A stretch of 64,000 nt of DNA from Haematobia irritans (taxonomy: Eukaryota > Arthropoda > Insecta > Diptera > Muscidae). The first letter of the stretch is position 1, and every line of letters starts with the position of its first letter. A model generated the notes under the pieces. That model did no database searches, was not told where the DNA came from, and saw only the letters and a list, made by a program, of their open reading frames with translations. Below, piece after piece: positions 34,556 through 44,815 of the stretch. Both the position numbers and the translations under genes were made by a program. The stretch is from contig NC_134400.1 in assembly GCF_050003625.1 (NCBI RefSeq), positions 195,561,918-195,625,917 on the forward strand. The letters run 5' to 3'.

Positions 34556-35748
34556 TATACCCTCCACCATAGGATGGGGGTATATTAACTTTGTCATTCC
34601 GTTTGTAACACATCGAAATATTGCTCTAAGACCCCATAAAGTATATATATTCTGGGTCGTGGTGAAATTCTGAGTCGATCTAAGCATGTCCGTCTGTCCG
34701 TCCGTCTGTCCGTCTGTCCGGCTGTCCGTCCGTCTGTGGAAATCACGCTAACTTCTGAACGAAACTAGCTATCGACTTGAAACTTGGCACAAGTAGTTGT
34801 TATTGATGTAGATCGGATGGTATTGAAAATGGGCCATATCGGCCCACGTTTACGTATAGCCCCCATATAAACCGATCCCCAAATTTGGCTTGCGGAGCCT
34901 TCCGGAGCAGCAAAATTCATCCGGTCCGGTTGAAATTTGGTACGTGGTGGTAGTATATGATATTTAACAACCATGCAAAAATTGGTCCATATCGGTCTAT
35001 AATTATATATAGCCCCCATATAAACCGATCCCCAGATTTGACCTCCGGAGCCTCTTGGAGGGGCAAAATTCATCCGATCCGGTTGAAATTTGGTACCTGA
35101 TGTTAGTATACGGTCTCTAACAACCATGCAAAAATTGGTCCATATCGGTCCATAAATATATATAGCTCGCATATAAAACGATCCCCAGATTTGACCTCCG
35201 GAGCCTCTTGGAGGAGCAAACTTCATCCTACCCGATTGAAATTTGGTACGTGGTGTTAGTATATGGTCTCTAACAACCATGCAAAAACTGGTCCATATCG
35301 GTCCATAATTATATATAGCTCCCATATAAACCGATCCCCAGATTTGACCTTCGGAGCCTCTTGGAGGGGCAAAATTCATCCGATCCGTTTGAAATTGGGT
35401 ACCTGATGTTAGTATACGGTCTCTAACAAGCATGCAAAAATTGGTCCATATCGGTCCATAATTATATATAGCTCCCATATAAACCGATCCCCAGATTTGA
35501 ACTCTGGAGCCTCTTGGATGAGCAAAATTCATCCGATCCAATTGAAATTTAGTACGTGGTGTTAGTATATGGTCTCTTACAACCATGCAAAAATTGGTCC
35601 ATATCGGTCCATAATTATATATAGCTCCCATATAAACGGATCCCCAGATTTGACCTCCGGAGCCTCTTGGAGGAGCAAAAGTCATCCGATGCGGTTGAAA
35701 TTTGGTACATTTCGTTAGTATATGGCCTCTAACAGCCATGTAAAAATT
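34556..35748 (-). mobile_element. dispersed element family B, copy 2 (inverted)
   Basis: Tail (ACCCTCCACCATAGGATGGG, a TCCGTCTG-rich run at 34686-34736) followed by about six modules in reverse orientation with regular 153-bp spacing. It passes into a 29-bp array at CATGTAAAAATTGTC. The modules are more alike than in copy 1 and stay open on the minus strand, giving a 338-codon ORF (separate entry). Confidence 0.78.
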
Positions 35749-35781
35749 GTCAAATTTTATTACTATAGAAAGTTTTGTCAA
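34765..35781 (-). other. 338-codon open frame made of 51-residue repeats (probably not a gene)
   Basis: This is the longest open frame in the window. It reads through about six tandem 51-residue repeats, each containing WGSVYMGAIYNYGPIWTNF and then TKFQPDRMNFAPPRGS. The repeats are the translation of the 153-bp family B modules (3 x 51). The frame starts without an ATG inside the neighbouring 29-bp array. No known domain, signal peptide or catalytic motif is visible. The other family B copies have stops in this frame. The simplest reading is chance openness of a homogenised module of length divisible by three. A decayed repeat-protein origin of the module cannot be excluded. Confidence 0.3.
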
Positions 35782-36128
35782 AATTTCATTTCTATAGAAA
35801 GTTTTGTAAAAAGTTTGTTTCTATAGCAATGTTTGTCAACATTTTATTTCCATAGAAAATTTTGTCAAAATTTTATTTCTATAGAAAATTTTGTAAAAAA
35901 TTTATTTCTGTAGAAAATTTTGTCAACATTTTATTTCTATAGACAATTTTGTCAACATTTTATTTCTGTAGAAAATTTTGTCAACATTTTATTTCTATAG
36001 AAAATTTTGTCAACATTTTATTTCTATAGAAAATTTTGTCAAAATTTTATTGCTATAGAAAATTTTGTCAACATTTTACTTCCATAGAAAATTTTGTCAA
36101 CATTTTATTTCTATAGAAAATTTTGTCA
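35749..36128 (-). repeat. 29-bp array between family B and family C
   Basis: About thirteen reverse units, mostly with TTTTGTCAACATTTTATTTC. It is bounded on the left by family B and on the right by family C, joining C at TTTGTCAAACTGAATTATAT. That junction matches the one at 29930 in mirror image. Confidence 0.94.
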
Positions 36129-36375
36129 AACTGAATTATATACGTATTTAATCGGTCTTTTTTTTTGTTTAATATATACCCCTTATGGACTAACTTACAA
36201 TTTAGAAGACAGTGTTAAAAAGTTTTACGATACCTTGCCATCGGCAAGTGTTATCGCAACCCAAGTAATTCGATTGTGGATGACAGCCTTTAGTAGAAGT
36301 TCCTACGCAATCCATGGTGGAGGGTACATAAGATTCGGCCTGGCCGAACTTAGTGCTGTATATACTTGTTTTTTT
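36129..36375 (-). mobile_element. dispersed element family C, copy 2 (inverted)
   Basis: Reverse complement of 29731-29930, extended at its start by AAGATTCGGCCTGGCCGAAC and a TATATACTTGTTTTT edge. Same markers in the same order: CTTGCCATCGGCAAGTGTTA, AATTCGATTGTGGATGACAG, ATCCATGGTGGAGGGTACAT. Confidence 0.75.
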
Positions 36376-37062
36376 CTAAATTTTTTACAGACCAATGGAT
36401 CCATAAGTAGATATGGCCTCAAAGTGAAATGATAAGCTATCGTGGCAGTTATACAGATTCCGTTACCATAAAAAAGTAAGTATAAACTTTACATATTTCC
36501 AAAACAAAAGTATTAAATATTGACAAGCATATTTCCCCTCACAACAAATTTATTTTTTTCCATTCAAATTTCGCTATGACATCACTTTCCCTCATCATAA
36601 TTCGATGGACCAAATACTACTACATTCCATTTGTATTGGCTTTATAGTTAAAATTAGTTTTCCAGAAAAAAAAAAACAAAACAAATCTCACCAAGAGAGA
36701 AAGAAAGAAAGTGATGCCTTTGTCGAGCGCTTAAAACATTTGTCAGCTGGCATTTTCCTTAGCAGGTTGCCTGCCGGTCAAAAAGCTAATACATTTGGTG
36801 AACAACATTCACGACCAAATGTGATAGATGTTTGTTCCACCACTCATCCACAGTCTGTTTATAGTTTTGTTTTCTATATCAATAATTCTAAAATGGAACA
36901 TTTGCTAACAAGCGCCAAAAAATTAGAACAAAGTGCAATAAAAGGAACATTTTGTGGTCGGTCATAGATCGTCTTAATTTGAAATTTGTCATTATTTTAT
37001 TTTGTTATTAATTTTTGTTTAAAATATATTTATATGGAGATATGATTAATGAGGTTAGAACA
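36376..37062. other. unique segment between two inverted family C copies, with a 120-codon ORF
   Basis: About 690 bp of non-repetitive DNA lie between outward-reading copies of family C. An ATG-initiated plus-strand frame (36605-36967) encodes 120 residues with a lysine-rich stretch (KKKQNKSHQERKKESDAFVE) and the tail KKLEQSAIKGTFCGRS. It is the longest ORF in non-repetitive sequence of the window. I see no known domain, and there is no evidence for expression or splicing. It may be a fragment captured between two repeat copies, or chance. Confidence 0.3.
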
Positions 37063-37213
37063 AGTATATAAGGCCGTAAGTTCAGCCAGGCCGAATCTTA
37101 TGTACCCTCCACCATGGATTACGTAGAAACTTCTGCGAAAGACTGTCATCCACAATCGAATTACTTGCATTGTGGTAATACTTACCGATGGCAAGGTGTC
37201 TTAAAACTTTTTA
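37063..37213 (+). mobile_element. dispersed element family C, copy 3 (cut by mariner)
   Basis: Starts AACAAGTATATAAGGCCGTA and GGCCGAATCTTATGTACCCT and runs to AAGGTGTCTTAAAAC. It ends at the TA dinucleotide where the mariner begins. Together with copy 2 it forms an inverted repeat about 150 bp long around 690 bp of unique DNA. Confidence 0.75.
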
Positions 37214-38483
37214 ACATAGATGATGCCGGTCTAACACATAGACGGCGCCGCTAGTATTAAATGCATATTATTTTTATATAGTACCAATCTTCAAATGATT
37301 CGTGTCAAAATTTGACGTCTGTACGTCAATTAGTTTGTGAGATAGAGCGTCACAAAAGTGAAGCAACTTGTGTTATTGTGAAAAAATGGAAAAAAAAGGA
37401 ATTTCGTGTTTTGATAAAATACTGTTTTCTGAAGGGAAAAAATACGGTGGAAGCAAAAACTTGGCTTGATAATGAATTTTCGGACTCTACCCCATGGAAA
37501 TCAACAATAATTGATTGGTATTCAAGCGTGATGAAATGAGCACGGAGGACGGTGAACGCAGTGGACGCCCAAAAGAGGTGGTTACCGACAAAAACATCAA
37601 AAAAATCCACAAAATGATTTTGAATGATCGTAAAATGAAGTTGATCGAGATAGCAGAGGCCTTAAAGATATCAAAGGAACGTGTTGGTCATACAATTCAT
37701 CAATATTTGGATATGCGCAAATGGGTGCCGCGCGAGCTCACATTTGACCAAAAACAACAAGGTGTTGATGATTCTGAGCGGTGTTTGCAGCTGTTAACTC
37801 ATAATACACCAGCGTTTTTCCGTCGATATGTGACAATGGATGAAACATGGCTCCATCACTACACTCCTGAGTCCAGTCGGCAGTCGGCTGAGTGGACAGC
37901 GACCGGTGAACCGTCGCCGAAGCGTGGAAAGACTCAAAATGTCCGCTGGCAAAATAATGGCCTCTGTTTTTTGGTATGCGCATGGAATAATTTTTATCGA
38001 TTATCTTGAGAAGGGAAAAACCATCAACAGTGACTATTATATGGCGTTATTGGAGCGTTTGAAGGTCGAAATCGCGTCAAAACGGCCCCATATGAAGAAG
38101 AAAAAAGTGTTGTTCCACCAAGACAACGCACCGTGCCACAAGTCATTGAGAACGATGGCAAAAATTCATGAATTGGGCTTCGAATTGCTTCCCCACCCAC
38201 CGTATTCTCCAGATCTGGCCCCCAGCAACTTTTTCTTGTTCTCAGACCTCAAAAGGATGCTCGCAGGGCAAAAAATTGGCTGCAATGAAGAGGTGATCGC
38301 CGAAACTGAGGCCTATTTCGAGGCAAAACCGAAGGAGTACTACCAAAATGGTATCAAAAAATTGAAAGGTCGTTATAATCGTTGTATCGCTCTTGAAGGG
38401 AACTATGTTGAATAATAAAAACGAATTTTGACAAAAAAAAATGTGTTTTTCTTTGTTAGACCGGTGACTATCAGTCAACCTCT
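37214..38483 (+). mobile_element. Himar1-like mariner element (irritans subfamily), degenerate
   Basis: An element of about 1.27 kb, the usual size for mariner. The right terminal inverted repeat (38458-38483, AGACCGGTGACTATCAGTCA then ACCTCT) is a close match to the known irritans-subfamily end. The left one (37214-37232) is shortened, reading ACATAGATGATGCCGGTCT. TA dinucleotides flank both ends (37212-37213 and 38484-38485), as expected for TA target duplication. The 5' untranslated part (CTAGTATTAAATGCATAT) also fits Himar1-type elements. It has inserted into family C. The family match rests on my memory of Himar1, not on a search. Confidence 0.9.
37386..38415 (+). pseudogene. mariner (Himar1-like) transposase, inactivated
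   Basis: Cut-and-paste transposase of the DD34D type; it would bind the element ends through N-terminal helix-turn-helix domains and cut at TA. Recognisable in order: FRVLIKYCFLKGKNTVEAKT and the HTH region (LIEIAEALKISKERVGHTI), WVPREL linker, MDETWLHHYTPE (first catalytic D, codon 37839), HQDNAPCHKS (second D, codon 38122), YSPDLAPSNFFLF and the normal end ALEGNYVE. The third catalytic residue, normally D in PSDFF, is N here (codon 38227). The reading frame is broken at least three times: a longer A-run just after the start (37390-37397), a short deletion near 37525 and a one-base insertion near 37938. About four codons are missing near 37720. The copy cannot encode an active enzyme. Confidence 0.93.
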
Positions 38484-38485
38484 TA

Positions 38486-40044
38486 TAGGTAAGTCTACAA
38501 ATAATTACGAATCGATATGGACTTTTGCGCGGTACGTGGAGAGCCAGAATTGAAATATGGGGGTCGCTCATATGGGGGCTACAATTATGAACTTGATATG
38601 GACCAATTTTTGTGTGATTGGGATCGATTTATCTGAGGGCTATATATAACTGTAGACCGATATGGATCTAGTTAGGCATGGTTGTTAACGGCGATATACT
38701 AGGTTAGGTTAGGTTAGGTTATGTGGCAGCCCGATGTATCAGGCTCACTTAGACTATTCAGTCCATTGTGATACCACAGTGGTGAACTTCTCTCTTATCA
38801 CTGAGTGCTGTCCGATTCCATGTTAAGCTCAATGACAAGGGACCTCCTTTTTATAGCCGAGTCTGAACGGCGTTCCACATTCCAGTGAAACCACTAAGAG
38901 AAGCTTTGAAACCCTCAGAAATGTCACCAGCATTACTGAGGTGGGATAATCCACCGCTGAAAAACTTTTTGGTGTTCGGTCGTAGCAGGAATCGAACCCA
39001 CGATCTTGTGTATGCAATTCAGGCATGCTAACCATTGCACCACGGTGGCTCCCAACGGCCATATACTAGCACAATGTACCAAATTTCAACTGACTCGGAT
39101 GAAATTTGCTCCTTCAAGAGGCTCCAAAACCAAATCTCAGGATCGGTTTATATGGGGGCTATATATAATTATGGACTGATATGGACCAATTTTTGCATGA
39201 GTGTTTGAGGCCATATATTAACCCCACGTACCAAATTTCAACCTAATCGGATGAATTTTGCTCTTCCAATGGGGCTCCGGAGGTCAAATCTGGGGATGGG
39301 TTTATAGGGGGGCTATATATAATTATGGAGTGATATGAACCAATTCCTGCATGGTTGTTGGATACCATATACTAACACCATGTACCATCAGCCGGATCGG
39401 ATGAAATTTGCTTCTCTTAGAGGCTCCGCAAGCCAAATCGGGGGATCGGTTTATATGGTGGCTATATATAATTATGGAGCGATGTGGACCAATTTTTACA
39501 TAGTTATTAGAGGCCACATACTTACACCATGCACAAAATTTCAGCCCGATCGGATGAAATTTGCTGCTCTTAGAGGCTCCGCAAGCCAAATCGGGGAATC
39601 GGTTTATATGGGGGCTATATATAATTATTGACCGATGTGGACCAATTTTTGCATAGATGTTAGAGATCATATACTAACTCCATTTACCAAATTTCAGCCG
39701 GATTGGATGAAATTTGCTTGTCTTAGAGGATTCGCAAGCCAAATCTGGGGGTCCGTTTATATGGTGGCTATACGTAAAAGTGGACCGATATAGCCCATTT
39801 GCAATACCTTCCGATCTACATCAATAACAACTACTTGTGCGAAGTTTCAAGTCGATAGCTTGTTTCGTTCGGAAGTTAGCGTGATTACAACAGACGGACG
39901 GACGGACGGACATGCTTAGATCGACTCAGAATTTCCCCACGACCCAGAATATATATACTTTATGGGGTCTTAGAGCAATATTTCGATGTGTTACAAACGG
40001 AATAACAAAGTTAATATACCCCCCATTCTATGGTGGAGGGTATA
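38486..40044 (+). mobile_element. dispersed element family B, copy 3, split by a SINE
   Basis: Family B modules (TATATGGGGGCTATATATAA and ACCGATGTGGACCAATTTTT types) continue on both sides of the SINE at 38701-39053. The tail (GGACGGACGGACGGACATGC, AGAATATATATACTTTATGG, TCTATGGTGGAGGGTATAAA) is complete. The left edge touches the mariner. ORFs of 98 and 115 codons within it are module translations on either strand. Confidence 0.75.
38701..39053 (-). mobile_element. tRNA-derived SINE with TTAGG-type tail, copy 1
   Basis: On the minus strand the head reads GCCACCGTGGTGCAATGGTT (A-box-like) and GTGGGTTCGATTCCTGC (a good B box, GGTTCGATTCC), so transcription would be by RNA polymerase III. The 3' end is a run of CCTAA units (plus strand AGGTTAGGTTAGGTTAGGTT). 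The insertion is flanked by AACGGCGATATACT (38687-38700) and AACGGCCATATACT (39054-39067), a 14-bp target duplication with one mismatch, as expected for LINE-driven target-primed insertion. It is nested in family B. A second copy lies at 62031. Confidence 0.92.
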
Positions 40045-40574
40045 AAAAAACAATTCGTGATAATATAGGGTATCTCAAAAATTTTTTTTGTTTTTTTTTT
40101 TTTGTCAATAGATGTCGTTGGAGACGTCTATGGTCAATGCTACCAATCACATAATTTTGGTGATGACATTTAAAGCCTTTTCCCAAACAAACAGAAATGA
40201 AAAAGTTACAGCTGTTAAAAAATCAGTGAAAGTAATGAAGAAGTTACATTTTAATACATTTTTTTTTTTTTTTGAAAAAAACAAAAAATAAACTTGCCTC
40301 GGAGACCCTACTCTATCAGTTTTTGCAGCGCAAAAATGATTCGCGACACAATCTTCCGTTCAGGAAATTTCGATGTGTTCTGGATATATTTCTACTGGGA
40401 TATGACTATTGAGATGCCATCACCTTTCGAGATGATATTGGGTTGTCCGAAAAAATCTAAAGTTTTTATAATAAAGAAATGTCACTTTAGCTATCAATGG
40501 GATTTATAAAATTTATACAGTCGATGCTGTATCGGTTTGTGTAGTACAACAATTTTTCACATACTTCTGTTCTA
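40045..40574. other. AT-rich spacer without recognised gene
   Basis: Non-repetitive sequence with poly-T runs. A 71-codon ORF (40294-40509) has no recognisable motif. Nothing further is seen. Confidence 0.45.
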
Positions 40575-40790
40575 CAAATGAGAAAATTTTCTATAGAAAT
40601 AAAATTTTGAAAGAAAAATCTATAGAAATAAAATGTTTAAAAAAATTTATAGAAATAATTTAAAAAAAAAAATATAGGCATACAATTTTGAGAAATTTTC
40701 TATGCATGGATAATTTTTGAGAAAACTTTTTATAGAAGTAAACATGTTGAGACAATTTTCTATAGGAGTACATATTTTGAGAAAATTTTC
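40575..40790 (+). repeat. 29-bp array, short diverged block
   Basis: Several altered forward units of the TTGAGAAAATTTTC type. They stop where family A starts, at TTTTCCTGGCTTTTAGGACC. Confidence 0.85.
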
Positions 40791-41183
40791 CTGGCTTTTA
40801 GGACCATATTAGTCCATATCGGGCAAAAGATATATATGGGAGCTATATCTAAATCTGAACCAATTTCAATAAAATTTGGCACACTTCACTATGGTACTAT
40901 GGTATTTAGATCTGAACCAATTTCTTCCAAAATCAATAGGGTTCTATTCTGAGCCAAAACACATACTTGTGCCAAATTTGAAGTCGATTGTACTGGAACT
41001 GCGACCTAGACTTTGATCATAAAAATGTGTTCACAGACAGACGGACATGGCTATATCGACTCACGAGCCCACCCTGAGCATGTTTTCCAAAGACACCATG
41101 TGTCTATCTCGTCTTCTTCTGGGTGTTGCAAACATATGCACTAACTTTTAACACCCAGTTCCACAGTGTGGCGCAGGGTATAA
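40791..41183 (+). mobile_element. dispersed element family A, copy 3 (truncated)
   Basis: The last module of family A and its tail (GACAGACGGACATGGCTATA, TCTATCTCGTCTTCTTCTGG, AGTGTGGCGCAGGGTATAAC). The head is missing and 29-bp units lie on both sides, so this fragment sits inside an array. Confidence 0.78.
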
Positions 41184-43322
41184 CAATTTTGAGAGAATTT
41201 TCTATAGATGGAAAAATTTCGAGAAAATTTTCTAAAATTTTGGACAAAATACTTTATAAAAGTAAAAATTTTGACAAAATTTTATATAGAAGTAAAACTT
41301 TGACAATATTTTTTAATATCAAAAATAATGAGAAAATTTTCTACAGAAATAAAATTTTGAGAAAATTTTCTATAGAGATAGAAAGTAAAAATATTAAAAA
41401 AAATTTTGTATAGAAGTAAAACTTTGACAATATTTTCTATATAAATAAAATTTTGAGAAAATTTTCTATGGAAATAAAATTTTGAAAAATTTTCTATAGA
41501 AATAAAATTGTGAAAATTTTTCTATAGAAGCAAAATATTGAAAAAATTTTCTACACAAACCAAATTTTGAGAAAATTTTCTACACAAATCAAATTTTTAG
41601 AAAATTTTCTATAGAAATAACATTTTGACAAAATTTTATATAGAAGTAAAATTTTGACAATATTTTTTATATAAATAGTAGTAAGTAAAAATATTAACAA
41701 AATTTTGTATAGAAATAAAACTTTGATAATACTTTCTATATAAATACATGTTTGAGAAAATTTTCAATATATATATAAAATCTTGAGAAAATTTTCTATA
41801 GAAATAAAATTTCGAAAAATTTTCTACACAAATCAAATTTTTAGAAAATTTTCTATAGAAATAACATTTTGACAAAATTTTATATAGAAGTAAAATTTTG
41901 ACAATATATTCTATATAAATATAATGTTGAGAAAATTTTCTACAGAAATAAAATTTTCAGAAAATTTTCTATAGAGATAGAAAGTAAAAATATTAACAAA
42001 ATTTGGTATAGAAGTAAAACTTTGACAATATTTTCTATATAAATAAAATTTTGAGAAAATTTTCTATGGAAATAAAATTTTGAAAAATTTTCTATAGAAA
42101 TAAAATTGTGAAAATTTTTCTATAGAAGCAAAATATTGAAAAAATTTTCTACACAAACCAAATTTTGAAAAATTTTCTACACAAATCAAATTTTTAGAAA
42201 ATTTTCTATAGAAATAACATTTTGACAAAATTTTATATAGAAGTAAAATTTTGACAATATATTCTATATAAATATAATGTTGAGAAAATTTTCTACAAAT
42301 AAAATTGTGACAAAATTTTTGTAAGCTATAAAATTATGAAAACTTTTCTGTAGAAGCAAAATGTTGACAATATTTTGTATATAAATAAAATTTTGAGAAC
42401 ATTTTCTACAGAAATAAAATTTTGAGAACATTTTCTACACAAATAAAATTTTCAGAAAATTTTCTAAAGAGATAGAAAATAAAAATATTAACAAAATTTT
42501 GTATAGAAGTAAAACTTTGACAATATTTTCTATATAAATAAAATTTTGAGAAAATTTTCTATATAAATAAAATTTTGAAAAAAATTTCTATAGAAATAAA
42601 ATTGTGAAAAATTTTCTATAGAAGCAAAATATTGACAAAATTTTCTATATAAACCAAATTTTGAGAAAATTTTCTACACAAATAAAATTTTGAGAACATT
42701 TTCTATAGAAATAGCATTTTGACAAAATTTTATATAGAAGTAAAAATTTGACAATATTTTCTATATAAATATAATGTTGAGAAAATTTTCTACAGAAATA
42801 AAATTGTGACAAAATTTTTGTAAGCTATAAAAATATGAAAGCTTTTCTGTAGAAGCAAAATGTTGATAATATTTTGTATATAAATAAAATTTTGAGAACA
42901 TTTTCTACAGAAATAAAATTTTGAGAACATTTTCTACACAAATAAAATTTTCAGAAAATTTTCTGTAGAGATAGAAAATGAAAATATTAACAAAATTTTG
43001 TATAGAAGTAAAACTTTGACAATATTTTCTATATAAATAAAATTTTGAGAAAATTTTCTATATATATGAAATTTTGAAAAAAATTTCTATAGAAATAAAT
43101 TTGTGAAAAATTGTCTATAGAAGCAAAATATTGACAAAATTTTCTATATAAACCAAATTTTGAGAAAATTTTCTACACAAATCAAATTTGTAGAAAATTT
43201 TCTATAGAAATAGCATTTTGACAAAATTTTATATAGAAGTAAAATTTTGACAATATATTCTATATAAATATACTATTGAGAAAATTTTCTACAGAAATAA
43301 AATTGTGACAAAATATTCCATA
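41184..43322 (+). repeat. 29-bp array with about 497-bp higher-order repeat
   Basis: Forward units of the TTGAGAAAATTTTCTA sub-family with many TATATAAATA and GAAGTAAAA variants. The marker GAAGTAAAACTTTGACAATA occurs at about 41413, 42011, 42506 and 43005, giving spacings of 598, 495 and 499 bp. Other markers such as TTTTGTAAGCTATAAAA keep the same order. The array is cut at 43323 by the DD37E transposon and continues after it. Confidence 0.93.
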
Positions 43323-44630
43323 TAAAGGGTGATACGGTCAAAATTTGGTCGAGGGAAATCGCGTGTAAATCGGTGAAATCGTTTATTTAAAAAATCAAAT
43401 TAAATTTCTTTTTCAAGTTCAATTAGTATAAAATTCAGGAAAAATATTCAGTTAGGCTTTCGCTTTTCCAAATCCGAATTGCCGGGCCTCACGTTTGACA
43501 CCTGCCATCAGATTCTGTACAGCCACCTTGTCCACCTTCTTCGCCGCAGAAAGCCAGTTTGCCTTGAACTGCTGCTCGTCCTTAGCAGTTTTTTTGGTCT
43601 TCTTTAGGTTCCGCTTGACAATAGCCCAGTATTTCTCAATTGGGCGGAGCTCTGGCGTGTTGGGAGGGTTCTTGTCCTTGGGAACCACCTGCACGTTGTT
43701 GGCGGCGTACCACTCCATGGCCTTTTTACCGTAATGACAAGATGCCAAATCCGGCCAAAACAGTACGGAACAACCGTGTTTCTTCAGGAAAGGCAGCAGA
43801 CGTTTATTCAAACACTCTTTCACGTAAATTTCTTGGTTGACAGTCCCGGAAGCTATGAAAATGCTGCTTTTCAAGCCACAGGTACAGATGGCTTGCCAAA
43901 CCAGATATTTCTTTGCGAACTTTGACAGTTTTATGTGCTTGAAAATATCTGCTACCTTTCCCCTTCCTTTTGCCGTATAAAACTCCTGTCCCGGAAGCTG
44001 CTTGTAGTCGGCTTTGATGTAGGTTTCGTCGTCCATTACCACGCAGTCAAACTTCGTCAGCATCGTCGTGTACAGCCTCCGGGATCGCGCTTTGGCCGTT
44101 GTATTTTGTTTATCATCGCGATTTGGAGTCACTACTTTCTTGTAAGTCGATAGTCCGGCTCGTTTTTTGGCTCGATGCACGGTTGTAGACGATACACCCA
44201 GCTTATTTGCGGCATCTCGGAGAGAGAGGTTAGGGTTTCGCTTGAAACTACCGGCAACTCTCTTTGTCGTCTCAGCGGCTTCCGGTTTTCGATTTCCCCC
44301 CGATCCAGACTTCCTGGCTGTCGACAAACGTTCCCCAAACACTTTAATTACATTTGTAATGGTTGATTTGGCAACTTTTAGCGATTTTGCCAGCTATGCG
44401 TGCGAGTAGCTCGGATTTTCGCGATGCGCGAGCAAAATTTTGATACGCTGCTCTTCTTGCTTGGACGGCATTTTGACAACTGAAGAGTGAATTCCAAAAT
44501 CAAAATAGAAGCAACATTCACCACACACACAAACACCTTCAAAATGAGGGGTGTTCAGGTTTTTTAAATGCAAAATTGAAAGAAATACGACAAGTTTATA
44601 TTGACCAAATTTTGACCGTATCACCCTTTA
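43323..44630 (-). mobile_element. DD37E Tc1/mariner-type transposon, nearly intact
   Basis: About 1.3 kb bounded by near-perfect inverted repeats of at least 25 bp: AGGGTGATACGGTC at 43326 and its complement GACCGTATCACCCT ending at 44627. Both continue inward to GGTCAAAATTTGGTC and are edged by TATA, compatible with TA target duplication. It lies inside a 29-bp array whose units resume on the right. It carries one transposase gene on the minus strand. The perfect ends suggest fairly recent insertion, younger than the mariner copy at 37214. Confidence 0.92.
43452..44471 (-). pseudogene. DD37E transposase with a single premature stop
   Basis: The frame from ATG at 44471 (MPSKQEEQRIKILLAHREN) gives 339 residues, a normal length for the superfamily. 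Codon 26 (44394-44396) is TAG where CAG would be expected; the frame resumes LAKSLKVAKSTITNVIKVF, the first helix-turn-helix. A second HTH-like part is NLSLRDAANKLGVSSTTVHR. The catalytic triad is complete: MDDETY (D at 44028), FWPDLASCH (D at 43749) and ELRPIEKYW (E at 43635). The last two are separated by 37 residues, hence DD37E. It ends KREARQFGFGKAKA. Apart from the amber codon no frameshift is seen. A GTG inside the frame at 44342 could restart translation but would lose the first DNA-binding helices. DD37E elements (ITmD37E) are known from mosquitoes. Confidence 0.92.
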
Positions 44631-44815
44631 TAACAAATTTTGAGAAAATTTTGTTTACAAATAACATTTTGACAAAATTTTCTATAGATGTAAACATTTT
44701 GATAAAATCTAGTATTGAATTAATACTTTGACAAATTTTGACAATATTTTCTATGTAAAGCAAATTTTGAGAAAATTTTCTAGAGAAATAAAATATTGAG
44801 AAATGTTTCTAAAAA
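44631..44815 (+). repeat. 29-bp array, continuation right of the DD37E insertion
   Basis: Forward units of the same TTGAGAAAATTTT sub-family as left of the transposon, ending in GAAATGTTTCTAAAAATG. Confidence 0.88.

Noticed and set aside
37840..38415. 191-codon ORF as a stand-alone gene
   Set aside because: It is the C-terminal part of the frameshifted mariner transposase, including its second and (mutated) third catalytic positions.
38701..38720. TTAGG-type run as telomeric or interstitial telomere sequence
   Set aside because: Only a few units are present, always joined to the SINE body and flanked by a target duplication, so it is the retroposon tail.
44394..44624. 76-codon minus-strand ORF as a separate small gene
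   Set aside because: Its last 25 residues are the N-terminus of the DD37E transposase, cut off by the amber codon; the part before MPSKQEEQ is transposon leader sequence.
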